Both the position numbers and the translations under genes were made by a program. Below, one piece after another: positions 16,625 through 24,923 of a DNA stretch of 64,000 nt; position 1 is the first letter of the stretch; each line of letters starts with the position of its first letter. The notes below the pieces were generated by a model. That model made no database searches. It was given only the letters and a program-made list of their open reading frames with translations, and was not told the origin of the DNA. Source of the stretch: a bacterium (GTDB lineage Bacteria > Electryoneota > Electryoneia > Electryoneales > Electryoneaceae); assembly GCA_020444265.1 (NCBI GenBank), contig JAHLLH010000010.1:106535-170534 (forward strand). Reading direction: 5' to 3'.

Positions 16625-18355
16625 TTACTCTTCCATGCTGGCAACAAAACCCTGGTTGGCAAGGTAGACAAGAATCTTGTGGGTCGCCTCTTCCGGGGTC
16701 AGTTCGGTCGTGTTAATCACGATCTCGGCATCTTCCGGGGTTTCGTAGGGATCGGAAATCCCTGTGAATTCCTTGATGATACCGGCACGAGCCTTGGCGT
16801 AGAGTCCCTTACGGTCTCGCTCTTCGCAGACTTCCAGCGGTGTCGCGACATGCACAAGGATAAACCCGCCGAGGGGTGCCACCATCTCACGGACTTCCTT
16901 ACGAATATTGTCGTAAGGAGCGATCGGCGCGCAAATCGCGATGCCGCCATTTTTGGTGATCTCGCTGGCCACCCAGCCGATACGACGGATGTTGATGTCG
17001 CGGTGTTCCTTGCTGAAGCCCAGCTCGCTGGAGAGATTCTTTCGAACCAGGTCGCCGTCCAGCAGGGTCAGAGGACGATCTCCGCGCTGCATCAGCTTGG
17101 TCGACAGGGCGTTCGCGATGGTCGACTTGCCGGAGCCGGAAAGGCCGGTGAAGAAGACGGTATAGCCCTGCTTGTTGCGCGGCGGGAAGGTGCGACGAAG
17201 CTCCTTGGCCACTTCCGGGAAGGTGAACCATTCGGGAATGGCACGGCCTTCACTCAAACGTTGACGCAGCTCGGTGCCAGAAATCGACGAAGTCTTGGTG
17301 CCTTCCGGGACCTCGTCAATCGGCATGTACTGGTCTTCGTCCGGAAGATAGACCATCATCTTGAACTCGACCATTTTTACGCCAAGCTCTACTTCATGCT
17401 GCTTGAGAAGTTCCTGCGCATCGTACGGGCCATAGAAGGGCTTGCCACTGCTGTCCGAACCGGGACCGGCATGGTCACGTCCAACGATCAGGTGGGTGCA
17501 GCCATAGTTCTTACGGATGATGGCATGCCAGAGCGCTTCGCGAGGGCCGCCCATGCGCATCGCCAGCGGGAGCAGGCTGAGCATGGTAGTCTGCTGCGGA
17601 TAGTGCGACAGCAGTTCTTTGTAGCAACGGACACGGGTGAAGTGATCGACATCGCCCGGTTTGGTGGCACCGACGACCGGGTGCACGAGCAGGTTGGCCT
17701 CGGCGGTACGTGCTGCTTGGCGAGTCAGCTCAAAATGTGCGCGGTGCATCGGGTTACGGGTCTGGAAAGCGACCACGCGACGCCAGCCGCGCTTGTTGAA
17801 CTGGTAGCGTAGCTCTTCTGGTGTATTGCGAAGGTCGACGAAATCGTAGTAGAAGGGTATCTGCGCACCTTCGATACGTCCGCCGAGGTACACAGTGCCA
17901 GTCTGGTTCATCAAGTGCGCGACAGCCGGATGCTCGGTATTGGTCGTACCAAATACCTTTTCGGCCTCAACGTTTTTGTCCGGGGTCCAGATATCCTCAA
18001 CATGCAGTACGGCAAGCATGACACCTTCGGCATCACGCAATGCAACCTTCGATTCCCCAGCCTTCAGGGTAGAGGCAAATTCTTCACTGACATCGAGCGT
18101 GATCGGCATAGGCCACAAGGTGCCATCAGGTAGACGCATGTCATTACAAACGCCATCATACTCACTTTTAGTCATGAAGCCCTGCAGCGGGCTGAAACCG
18201 CCATTCATCAGCAATTCGAGATCAAAAAGCTGACGCTCTTTCAGATCATGAGAGGGCCAATCGCGAGATTCGGACTTTAATGCTTCCTGACGGGCATCGT
18301 CCGCGATCAGGTTGACAAGTTTCCCACCATGGGGGGAAATCAGATGGTCTTCCAT
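16625..18355 (-). CDS. sat-cysC: Bifunctional sulfate adenylyltransferase / adenylylsulfate kinase
   Basis: A 576-aa fusion that activates sulfate to APS and phosphorylates it to PAPS. N-terminal ATP sulfurylase (about residues 1-385): SPHGGKLVNL near the start, the catalytic QTRNPMHRAHFEL, GRDHAGPG and ISGTELRQRL. C-terminal APS kinase (about 395-576): P-loop GLSGSGKST near residue 402, LDGDLVRKNL, and the lid region IKEFTGISDPYE. Order Sat then CysC is that of Aquifex-like and fungal-type fusions, but here the kinase P-loop is intact, so it is probably active. I choose the ATG at 18355 because SPHGGKLVNL normally sits near the N-terminus; an in-frame ATG at 18421 exists. First gene of a unit with the DASS transporter and RR-CBS protein. 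Confidence 0.94.
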   Translation of the reverse strand: MEDHLISPHGGKLVNLIADDARQEALKSESRDWPSHDLKERQLFDLELLMNGGFSPLQGFMTKSEYDGVCNDMRLPDGTLWPMPITLDVSEEFASTLKAGESKVALRDAEGVMLAVLHVEDIWTPDKNVEAEKVFGTTNTEHPAVAHLMNQTGTVYLGGRIEGAQIPFYYDFVDLRNTPEELRYQFNKRGWRRVVAFQTRNPMHRAHFELTRQAARTAEANLLVHPVVGATKPGDVDHFTRVRCYKELLSHYPQQTTMLSLLPLAMRMGGPREALWHAIIRKNYGCTHLIVGRDHAGPGSDSSGKPFYGPYDAQELLKQHEVELGVKMVEFKMMVYLPDEDQYMPIDEVPEGTKTSSISGTELRQRLSEGRAIPEWFTFPEVAKELRRTFPPRNKQGYTVFFTGLSGSGKSTIANALSTKLMQRGDRPLTLLDGDLVRKNLSSELGFSKEHRDINIRRIGWVASEITKNGGIAICAPIAPYDNIRKEVREMVAPLGGFILVHVATPLEVCEERDRKGLYAKARAGIIKEFTGISDPYETPEDAEIVINTTELTPEEATHKILVYLANQGFVASMEE

Positions 18356-18714
18356 CGTACTCAAACCTTTGTTGTGTTCAGAATAAACAGCAAAGGGCAC
18401 GTCGGCCCCGTCTGTTTTCACTCTTGTGCCTTTGTCTTATCGAATAGGACGGCCTAAAGGTGTCATATCCGAACAAAGGATGCAATCGAAAGTACAAGCC
18501 CGTGTCTCCCGGAAACTCGTACGCGGGTGGAAGATTACGAGGGAAATATTGTCAAGGTGTGATAGCTGTCACCCAATGGAGTCCTGCCAGGTTTCCATCT
18601 GCTGAGTGTGACTGAGCTATAGGGCGGAACATGATGATCTTCATGAGTCCGAACGATCTCGGTCTGTTAGTGGATGATCGAATACGATGTTGTTGCACAT
18701 CGGTCGGTAGGTAA
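18356..18714. other. Intergenic region upstream of sat-cysC
   Basis: About 360 nt between the sat-cysC start and the end of the acyltransferase gene, both on the minus strand. It should hold the sat-cysC promoter. A TTGACA occurs on the minus strand at 18555-18550, but no convincing -10 follows at the right distance. I see no riboswitch fold, tRNA or protein-like frame here. Confidence 0.4.
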
Positions 18715-19416
18715 CTACGCACGCTTCATGGCTGCGAGTCGATCCTTTGCTTCCACTTCAAGATCTTCCAGCCTCTTTTTCAACAAGACATCAAAATGTG
18801 CACGATCTTCATCTGTAAGTCTGCGCGGAACATAGATCGGTTCGGTCACACAGAGCGCCACACGGCTGAAGGGCAGGGGTAATTCGTAGTGATCCCATGT
18901 GGGGAAATGGATTTTCCATTCGGCAGCAGCATAGCCAAGGATGATGGGTTTTCCCGTTAATGAGGCGATGGTGATGACACCGGCCTGTACGGATCGATTC
19001 GGACCCGAAGCGCCATCCAGAGCAACCGCGTAATCTTTGTTTTCACGTAACGTGCGGATGAGTTTTTTTAATTCCCCGATATTTCTGAAGTTTGTGGATG
19101 AACGAATCAGGTTGAAGCCGAGTCCTTTGAGCACACTTCCGATAAGATCACCAAGCCAGACCGGGCTGACCAGTACGCTGACACCACGATTTCTCTGAAT
19201 GTAAACAGGACAGGCAGTATTGCCATGCCACGAGGCCATGATCACGCCACCTTCGCGGCGCGCCTTGCTGATGTGCTCGAGATGATATCGTTTAAGACGT
19301 AACGTTCGAGCCCAGAAGAGAATAATGGGGGGAAGGACACGACCTGCAAATGCAGGAAGCTGGTCGAAGATCCATCCTTTTGGCTGGAAAGGCTTCTGTT
19401 CTTTCTCCTGCGCCAT
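18715..19416 (-). CDS. DUF374-type lysophospholipid acyltransferase-like protein
   Basis: A 233-aa member of the lysophospholipid acyltransferase superfamily, DUF374/PF04028 group. Seen: MASWHGNTACPVY around residue 60, where WHG stands in place of the usual HxxxxD acyltransferase motif; NFRNIGELKKLIRTLRENKDYAVALDGASGPNR split by the expected spacing; and GVITIASLTGKPIILGYAA. A hydrophobic stretch near residues 22-42 could anchor it to the inner membrane. The family is found in Gram-negative bacteria and is linked to lipid A or phospholipid acyl transfer, but the exact reaction is unknown. The ATG at 19416 has GGGGA five nt upstream. Confidence 0.8.
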   Translation of the reverse strand: MAQEKEQKPFQPKGWIFDQLPAFAGRVLPPIILFWARTLRLKRYHLEHISKARREGGVIMASWHGNTACPVYIQRNRGVSVLVSPVWLGDLIGSVLKGLGFNLIRSSTNFRNIGELKKLIRTLRENKDYAVALDGASGPNRSVQAGVITIASLTGKPIILGYAAAEWKIHFPTWDHYELPLPFSRVALCVTEPIYVPRRLTDEDRAHFDVLLKKRLEDLEVEAKDRLAAMKRA

Positions 19417-19619
19417 TCAATCCCCGTATATCTCAGCAAATAGTGGAGAAAACGCGGATGTAGGGTCGTCATCCGGCTGATTGTCCTTGAGTATACGTCG
19501 GTGCTGGATTCCCCCGCAAACAGTTTAATCAGGGCTGGATAGTCCTACCGAGAACGAGCCGTCCAATCTTCGAAGCTTCCTGATTCCTGCCCCTCTTCTG
19601 TCAACAGGAGAACATCCCG

Positions 19620-20915
19620 CTAGAAGTGCCCGACCAGGCTCAGGGCTGCAAAATGGAAGAGGTTATCGTCAGTTCCCCATCGTCGCGAGTTGAAGAAGGA
19701 GCCGAAAAGAATCTCGGCATCCAATCCTCCGCTGATCTGCCTTCGGATCAGGATGTCAAGCTCTTCGCCAAGCTGGATGGGATGGCGATTGTAGTGCGTT
19801 CCAGCATCCTCGGGAACAGAATTATCCGAATTGTCAACCATGCTGCGGAAGATGTGCAAGGTGGCATCCACACTAGTGTTCTCCAAGGGAGTCCAGCCAA
19901 GAGTCACAAACCAATCGGCAAGACCATACGCTACATCCGTGAACTGGTCCATGTAGCCACGATAGACGTGACGCGACATTAGGGGAGCGTAAAAACCATG
20001 ATTCTCCCCAGTCCATTGGTCGGCAGGCGAGGTACCGGTTGTGGCATCAAGGCCAAGGCCAAAACGTGGATCGTAGGGTAGGTTGGGCGACCAGGTCGCA
20101 TCGAAAGCAAGCAGCCAGCCAAGCTGGTCGACCACATCGTCCGGATAGTTCAGTCGTGTGCTGTTTCGGCCAAATTGTGCGGCAATATCCAGGTTAATCG
20201 CGACATTGCCAATTGTTGAGGGGGAATAGATAGCGATCGTCGTCTGGTCGCCTAGAAGATAGGTGTCTTCCGAGTTCCTTACTGGATCTGAATCGGTCAT
20301 ATGATAAATCAGCGGTTGCAGATGCCCTGAGAAAAAGGATCCGGCGATACCGAAGAGATAGGTACTGTAATCCCCCCAGACCGCTGTGCGGTAGCCCTCG
20401 TAAATCGCATTCGTCAATTGGACCCAGAAACCATCCAGCTGGTAGCCGGGCTGATCCAGACGGACCCGTAATCCGTCATAGGTTCGGGGCCCAAGATTGT
20501 TCCAGTTACCGTTTCCCAGCAAACGTCTTCTTCCGTACATCATCTCATAACGACCGAGCTGAACATCAAATGGTATCCGCATCGCGCTGTGAGTGAGGAT
20601 GTACCCTTCTTGGAGTTCAACCTTTTCCACGGTGGCAGAGTTCGTGTAGTTGGTGCCCAAGATACGTGATGTTCTGAATTTGATACGTAGATCGAATGTT
20701 TCATCGGGTGAAATGGTCAGCCCAAGCAATGAACGCAGGTAGATTTGACGGACCCACTGCTGCCCTGGTTTCGAATTTCCGTCCTCGTATTCTGCTCGAA
20801 TGCGGATGGAGCCATCCAGCGAGAGCTTCTCATGAATCAGGATGCTTGCATCGGTGGTGAACGGAATAATCAACGCAACGAGTAGCAGGATGGAGAGCAG
20901 GCTACGGCCAGGCAT
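19620..20915 (-). CDS. Outer-membrane beta-barrel protein, alginate-export family-like
   Basis: A 431-aa protein with an N-terminal signal peptide (SLLSILLLVALIIPFTTDA) and alternating amphipathic strands ending in a C-terminal Phe (LVGHF), as in outer-membrane barrels. The segment DVQLGRYEMMYGRRRLLGNGNW followed by RTYDGLRV resembles the alginate_exp (AlgE-like) barrel family, which includes porins for anionic solutes and polymers. The start is the ATG at 20915, which has GGGGGGAAG five nt upstream; the frame opens 16 codons earlier. No alginate polymerase genes are nearby, so a general anion porin role is as likely as polysaccharide export. Divergent from nadE. Confidence 0.75.
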   Translation of the reverse strand: MPGRSLLSILLLVALIIPFTTDASILIHEKLSLDGSIRIRAEYEDGNSKPGQQWVRQIYLRSLLGLTISPDETFDLRIKFRTSRILGTNYTNSATVEKVELQEGYILTHSAMRIPFDVQLGRYEMMYGRRRLLGNGNWNNLGPRTYDGLRVRLDQPGYQLDGFWVQLTNAIYEGYRTAVWGDYSTYLFGIAGSFFSGHLQPLIYHMTDSDPVRNSEDTYLLGDQTTIAIYSPSTIGNVAINLDIAAQFGRNSTRLNYPDDVVDQLGWLLAFDATWSPNLPYDPRFGLGLDATTGTSPADQWTGENHGFYAPLMSRHVYRGYMDQFTDVAYGLADWFVTLGWTPLENTSVDATLHIFRSMVDNSDNSVPEDAGTHYNRHPIQLGEELDILIRRQISGGLDAEILFGSFFNSRRWGTDDNLFHFAALSLVGHF

Positions 20916-21131
20916 ACGATCTTCCCCCCTATAACTGTTCCATTTTTCAGGATGGATGAACAATCCAGCGAATATTTCTTCAAAGTAGCCCCTGTCCGAA
21001 TCTGAACAAACTCCTGCAGGAGCCCCTGATCATGGAACGATGCGGCGTTAGGGACTGGGGTAGTCTGTTTCGAATCCCGCTCTTCCCTCACTACCTTTAG
21101 CCGTGATAACGGACAGCAGGAAGGAAGAGGG

Positions 21132-22781
21132 ATGAAGGTCGCGCTCGCCCAGTTGAATCCAGTTGTTGGTGATCTGAAGGGCAACCTGGAAAAAGTTAAG
21201 GATGTTCTCGATTTGATTCCGGAAGGGGATGCAGACCTCGTCGTCTTCCCCGAGCTCTTTCTGACTGGTTACCCGCCACGCGATCTGCTTACCCATCGCT
21301 GGTTTGTCAATGGGGTCCAGGAGGCGATCCGAACCTTGCTCGACCTCTCGACTGCCCGTCCCGACCTCGGCCTGTTGATAGGTGCACCCACTCCCAACGG
21401 ACGTGATTACGGAAAACCACTCGCCAACTCTGCACTTTTAGTCGAGAACGGCACCCTGCTCTACAAGCAGGATAAACTGCTTCTGCCTACGTATGATGTC
21501 TTCGATGAGCTCCGCTATTTCCACCCAGGGGAAGAAAGCGAGTACGGGATCGTCGAGTACAAAGGGGAGAAGCTTGGTATCTCGATCTGTGAGGATGCCT
21601 GGAGCGATTTGCAGTTCGAGAAAAGTCGAGTTTACGAGATCAACCCGATCCGCAACCTTGCCGAAGCGGGTGCGACCCTGATGATCAATATCGCTGCCTC
21701 CCCATTCCATCGAAACAAGGACCTGGGACGGTACCATCGGGCCCAGCACCATGCATCTCGCTGGAAAGTACCCTACCTCGCGGTCGGGCAGGTAGGGGCG
21801 AATGATGAGTTAATTTTTGATGGACGATCAGTGGCTCTTGATGCTTCCGGTGGTTTGATCGCTGCACTCGCCGCTTTCGAGGAAGAGGTGCGGATCATCG
21901 ACACAGCATCAAAGGGAGAACTGGTCTACCCGGTCATTCCAGAGATCGAATCGATCCGTCGTGCGCTGGTTCTCGGTCTTGCAGACTACGCACGCAAGAC
22001 AGGCTTTAAACAGGTGGTGCTCGGCCTTTCCGGTGGGATCGACTCGGCGCTGGTCGCATGCATTGCGGCAGATGCCCTCGGCGCGGAGAATGTCCACGGC
22101 ATTACCATGCCCTCGATGTATTCCACCACCGGGTCCGTTGACCACTCGCTACAGCTGGTGAAAAACCTCGGCATCCGCTGCGACCAGGTGCCGATACGCA
22201 GCATTTATAATTCCTTCAATGAGACCCTCGCTCCAGGTTTTGAGGGACGTGAGCCCGACGTGACCGAAGAGAATCTGCAAGCAAGGATCCGTGGCACCCT
22301 GTTGATGGCCTATTCGAACAAGTTCGGTTACCTGCTTCTGTCCACCGGGAATAAGAGCGAAATGGCGGTGGGCTATTGCACCCTCTATGGCGACATGGAC
22401 GGTGGACTGTCGGTGATCAGCGACCTGCCGAAACTGGTGGTCTATGAGCTTTCCCGCTGGTACAACCGGGACAAGGAAGTGATTCCAGAAATCATCATCA
22501 CCAAACCACCATCCGCCGAGCTACGCCCCGACCAGACTGACCAGGATTCGCTGCCACCCTACGATGTCCTCGATCCGATCCTCGTTTACTACCTCGAGGA
22601 TGGCCTGGGCCTGGACGAAATCGTGGCACACGGCTTTGACCGTGAGACAGTGAAAAGCATCATTCGCCTGGTCAACATCAACGAGTACAAACGTTGGCAG
22701 GCTGCCCCAGGCCTGCGTGTCAGCCCCAAGGCTTTCGGGGCTGGACGGCGAATGCCTCTTGCGGCCAAGAAAGGTCTGTAG
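21132..22781 (+). CDS. nadE: Glutamine-dependent NAD(+) synthetase
   Basis: Last step of NAD synthesis, amidating nicotinic acid adenine dinucleotide with ammonia from glutamine; 549 aa. The N-terminal nitrilase-like glutaminase domain (about 1-260) shows VFPELFLTGYPPRDLL with the catalytic Glu, the KQDKLLLPTYDVFDE lysine and GISICEDAW with the nucleophilic Cys. The C-terminal synthetase domain shows the PP-loop VLGLSGGIDSALVA, then LLLSTGNKSEMAVGY and KPPSAELRPDQTDQDSLPPY. Length is typical for the two-domain bacterial form. The ATG at 21132 follows a GGAAGAGGG. A perfect 12-bp palindrome (CTCCTGCAGGAG, 21011-21022) sits in the divergent upstream region. Confidence 0.96.
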   Translation: MKVALAQLNPVVGDLKGNLEKVKDVLDLIPEGDADLVVFPELFLTGYPPRDLLTHRWFVNGVQEAIRTLLDLSTARPDLGLLIGAPTPNGRDYGKPLANSALLVENGTLLYKQDKLLLPTYDVFDELRYFHPGEESEYGIVEYKGEKLGISICEDAWSDLQFEKSRVYEINPIRNLAEAGATLMINIAASPFHRNKDLGRYHRAQHHASRWKVPYLAVGQVGANDELIFDGRSVALDASGGLIAALAAFEEEVRIIDTASKGELVYPVIPEIESIRRALVLGLADYARKTGFKQVVLGLSGGIDSALVACIAADALGAENVHGITMPSMYSTTGSVDHSLQLVKNLGIRCDQVPIRSIYNSFNETLAPGFEGREPDVTEENLQARIRGTLLMAYSNKFGYLLLSTGNKSEMAVGYCTLYGDMDGGLSVISDLPKLVVYELSRWYNRDKEVIPEIIITKPPSAELRPDQTDQDSLPPYDVLDPILVYYLEDGLGLDEIVAHGFDRETVKSIIRLVNINEYKRWQAAPGLRVSPKAFGAGRRMPLAAKKGL

Positions 22782-22784
22782 ACA

Positions 22785-22813
22785 GAAAGGCGCCCCGCTG
22801 GGGGGCGCCTTTC
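22785..22813. terminator. Strong terminator between nadE and dapF
   Basis: A 12-bp perfect stem (GAAAGGCGCCCC at 22785-22796 with its complement at 22802-22813) and a 5-nt loop. The convergent genes nadE and dapF end on either side, so it most likely stops both transcripts. Confidence 0.82.
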
Positions 22814-22833
22814 ATTCTCTTACTATCTACTTT

Positions 22834-23697
22834 CTAAACCTCTACCGTCCCCTCAAACACACGAACCGCATCTCCCTCAAGCACGGCATAGCTCCATTCG
22901 GGACCGATGGTGACCTTCAGCTCACCACCGGGCATGCGGACGTTGATCGGGGTTTCGAAGCGCCATCGTCCTTCGGCCACACCCGCACCAATCGCGGCAA
23001 TCGCACCTGAGCCACAAGCGAGGGTTGGGCCGACGCCGCGTTCATAGACCACCAGCGCGCAGGTATCGTCTGCTTCCTTGCGAGCAAAGCCGACATTGAC
23101 CCCTTCCGGGAAGAGGTCCTTGTGGTGCATCAGACGGAATCCGATCTCATGGACTTCGTCCCCTTCCCACATTTCGTTATTGTAGATGACGAAGTGTGGA
23201 TTGCCGACACCGGCAGCAGTACCGTGGATCGGTTCGGCCATGCCGGGCACCTCGATGGGAATGTTCACCGTTTCGCCCGGTACCTTGATCTTCGCCGCCT
23301 TGCCATTGAACTGCGGGACCGGCATCGATACCTGGATCTTGCCCTCGCCTGTGAAACGAGCCGCAACCACACCCGCGCCGGTCATGATCTTCACCTCGGG
23401 CATCTCCCTGACCGGTTCGCCAAGGTCAGCGAGAAACTGCATCAGGCAACGCAGTCCATTGCCACACATCTCGGCGGGGGTACCGTCGGAGTTGAAATAG
23501 CCCATCGAATAGGGGACATCACCGCCCGGTTTCACTGCGAGAATGATGCCATCGGCCCCGATCCCGAGGTTGCGTTGGCAGAGGGTGGCAATGCTTTCAG
23601 GAGTGAGAGCGTCCCAGATGTGACGATTATCGGTGCGGTTGTCAATCATGATAAAATCGTTTCCGGCACCGTGGTATTTGGCAAAGTTCAGGATCAT
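22834..23697 (-). CDS. dapF: Diaminopimelate epimerase
   Basis: Converts LL- to meso-diaminopimelate for lysine and peptidoglycan; 287 aa. Seen: N-terminal FAKYHGAGNDFIMID, the first catalytic cysteine in EMCGNGLRC near residue 78, GNPHFV mid-protein, and the second catalytic cysteine in ACGSGAIAA near residue 228. These are the two PLP-independent epimerase halves. The ATG at 23697 matches the family N-terminus, though the Shine-Dalgarno is weak. A REPIN-like repeat follows in the upstream gap. Confidence 0.96.
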   Translation of the reverse strand: MILNFAKYHGAGNDFIMIDNRTDNRHIWDALTPESIATLCQRNLGIGADGIILAVKPGGDVPYSMGYFNSDGTPAEMCGNGLRCLMQFLADLGEPVREMPEVKIMTGAGVVAARFTGEGKIQVSMPVPQFNGKAAKIKVPGETVNIPIEVPGMAEPIHGTAAGVGNPHFVIYNNEMWEGDEVHEIGFRLMHHKDLFPEGVNVGFARKEADDTCALVVYERGVGPTLACGSGAIAAIGAGVAEGRWRFETPINVRMPGGELKVTIGPEWSYAVLEGDAVRVFEGTVEV

Positions 23698-23800
23698 CGA
23701 ATGGTTCCGTGTTGCGTGGATTCGTGCCGTAAAGGTAGGGGATGGAAAAGCTGGGGTCCAGAGGTGCCGGCAGGGCTGGGAGTTTGCTCCTACCCTATCG

Positions 23801-23941
23801 TGCCCCGGCTTGTCTTGCCAGGCCGGGATTCAGTAACCAATACTTGCTGGTGTTCCACCTACGTTGTTTTGATCCGAACACGCGATGTAAAATCTTATTT
23901 ATTCTTTACTAAAACCCGGCTTGGCAAGACAAGCCGGGGCA
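23801..23941. repeat. REPIN-like element: 27-nt inverted pair of palindromic repeats
   Basis: Two 27-nt arms, 23801-23827 and 23915-23941, are inverted copies with one mismatch. Each arm is itself an imperfect hairpin with a CCCGGCTTG / CAAGCCGGG-type stem. The 87-nt spacer is AT-richer and has no reading frame. A closely related single copy lies at 63914-63939. The right arm also places a GC hairpin followed by TTTTA just beyond the SDR stop on the minus strand, so it may act as that gene's terminator. No RAYT-type transposase is in the window. Confidence 0.75.
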
Positions 23942-23962
23942 CCCAATCATCAAGCACTCAGC

Positions 23963-24745
23963 TCAACGGTCATGCGGATGCCAATCGTCCCCCATCCAAC
24001 CGCCTGTTACCTCGATGACCGACCCGGTGAGGTAAGAGGCGGCAGGGGAGAGCAGAAAGAGCATGGTATCCGCGAGGTCCTCGTAGCTGCCCGGGTATCC
24101 CATCGGGAAGGTGGACCCGGCATGTTGCTGCTTCGCAGTCTCCCGGTCCAGATCCTTCTGCTTTATGTTGCCCGGGCTGACCACGTTGACGGTGATCCCA
24201 TGTTCCGCCTCCTCGATGGCAAGGGTCCGCGACAAAGCCACGACTCCACTTTTGGCAGCTAGATGCGGGCCGGTCAGACGCATCGGTTGAGTCAGGTGCG
24301 CTCCTGCCATGGCGATTGAGATGATTCGTCCACGTTTCCGTTCACGCATCCCCGGTACAACCGCGCGGCACGTTTCAAAAAGCGAGGTGAGATTGCCATG
24401 CAGCATCGTGTCGAATTCCTCTCGCGTATGCTCGATCACAGGCTTGCGTGCGAAGGGACCGGCGAGGTGGACGAGGGCATAGGGAGGAGCGAGTAGTTCG
24501 GATACCTGGTGATGGACCTGTTCGGCAACTCCGGCTAGTGACAGGTCTCCACCGGTAACTATAACTTCGTGTCCATCCCCCGCCAGCTTTGCCGCGAGCG
24601 ATTTGGCGCGTGCACGGTTCCGGTTGGCATGCAACGCGATTCGGAACCCTGCATCCGCAAATTTCTTGGCGATCCCCGGTCCCAGCCCGCCGCTGGCCCC
24701 TGTCAGCCAGATCACCTCTCCGCGCACGTTGTCCAGGTCAAACAT
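23963..24745 (-). CDS. Short-chain dehydrogenase/reductase with altered active site
   Basis: A 260-aa Rossmann-fold protein of the classical SDR length. Seen: TGASGGLGPGIA (residues 15-26) for NAD(P) binding, the structural Asn in MLHGNLTS (118), GRIISIAMAG and the C-terminal GSVIEVTGGW. The catalytic YxxxK is HLAAK: residue 161 is His (CAT) and Lys165 is kept. The position 13 residues before, normally Ser, is Gly. So the usual Ser-Tyr-Lys triad is missing two members. It may be a non-catalytic or altered-chemistry SDR. Divergent from transketolase; the 3' end abuts a REPIN-like element. Confidence 0.8.
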   Translation of the reverse strand: MFDLDNVRGEVIWLTGASGGLGPGIAKKFADAGFRIALHANRNRARAKSLAAKLAGDGHEVIVTGGDLSLAGVAEQVHHQVSELLAPPYALVHLAGPFARKPVIEHTREEFDTMLHGNLTSLFETCRAVVPGMRERKRGRIISIAMAGAHLTQPMRLTGPHLAAKSGVVALSRTLAIEEAEHGITVNVVSPGNIKQKDLDRETAKQQHAGSTFPMGYPGSYEDLADTMLFLLSPAASYLTGSVIEVTGGWMGDDWHPHDR

Positions 24746-24923
24746 GGTGCTCCCTTCTTCTTGACACCCCCAAGGGCTCCCTCAGTCATCCTCCGAGCCC
24801 TCCCCAATATACACCGCTCACGAGACGCTTGATCCGATTCGAGGCGGAGGGCATATTCCCGGCACCTCCATGAGGGAGATGCCGCACCGGACAAGTGCCA
24901 ACCGCCAACCACCGAGGATGCAG

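Noticed and set aside
23122..24018. Long open frame antisense to dapF
   Set aside because: It mirrors the dapF coding strand over most of its length, has no ribosome site and no family resemblance; dapF has all catalytic motifs.
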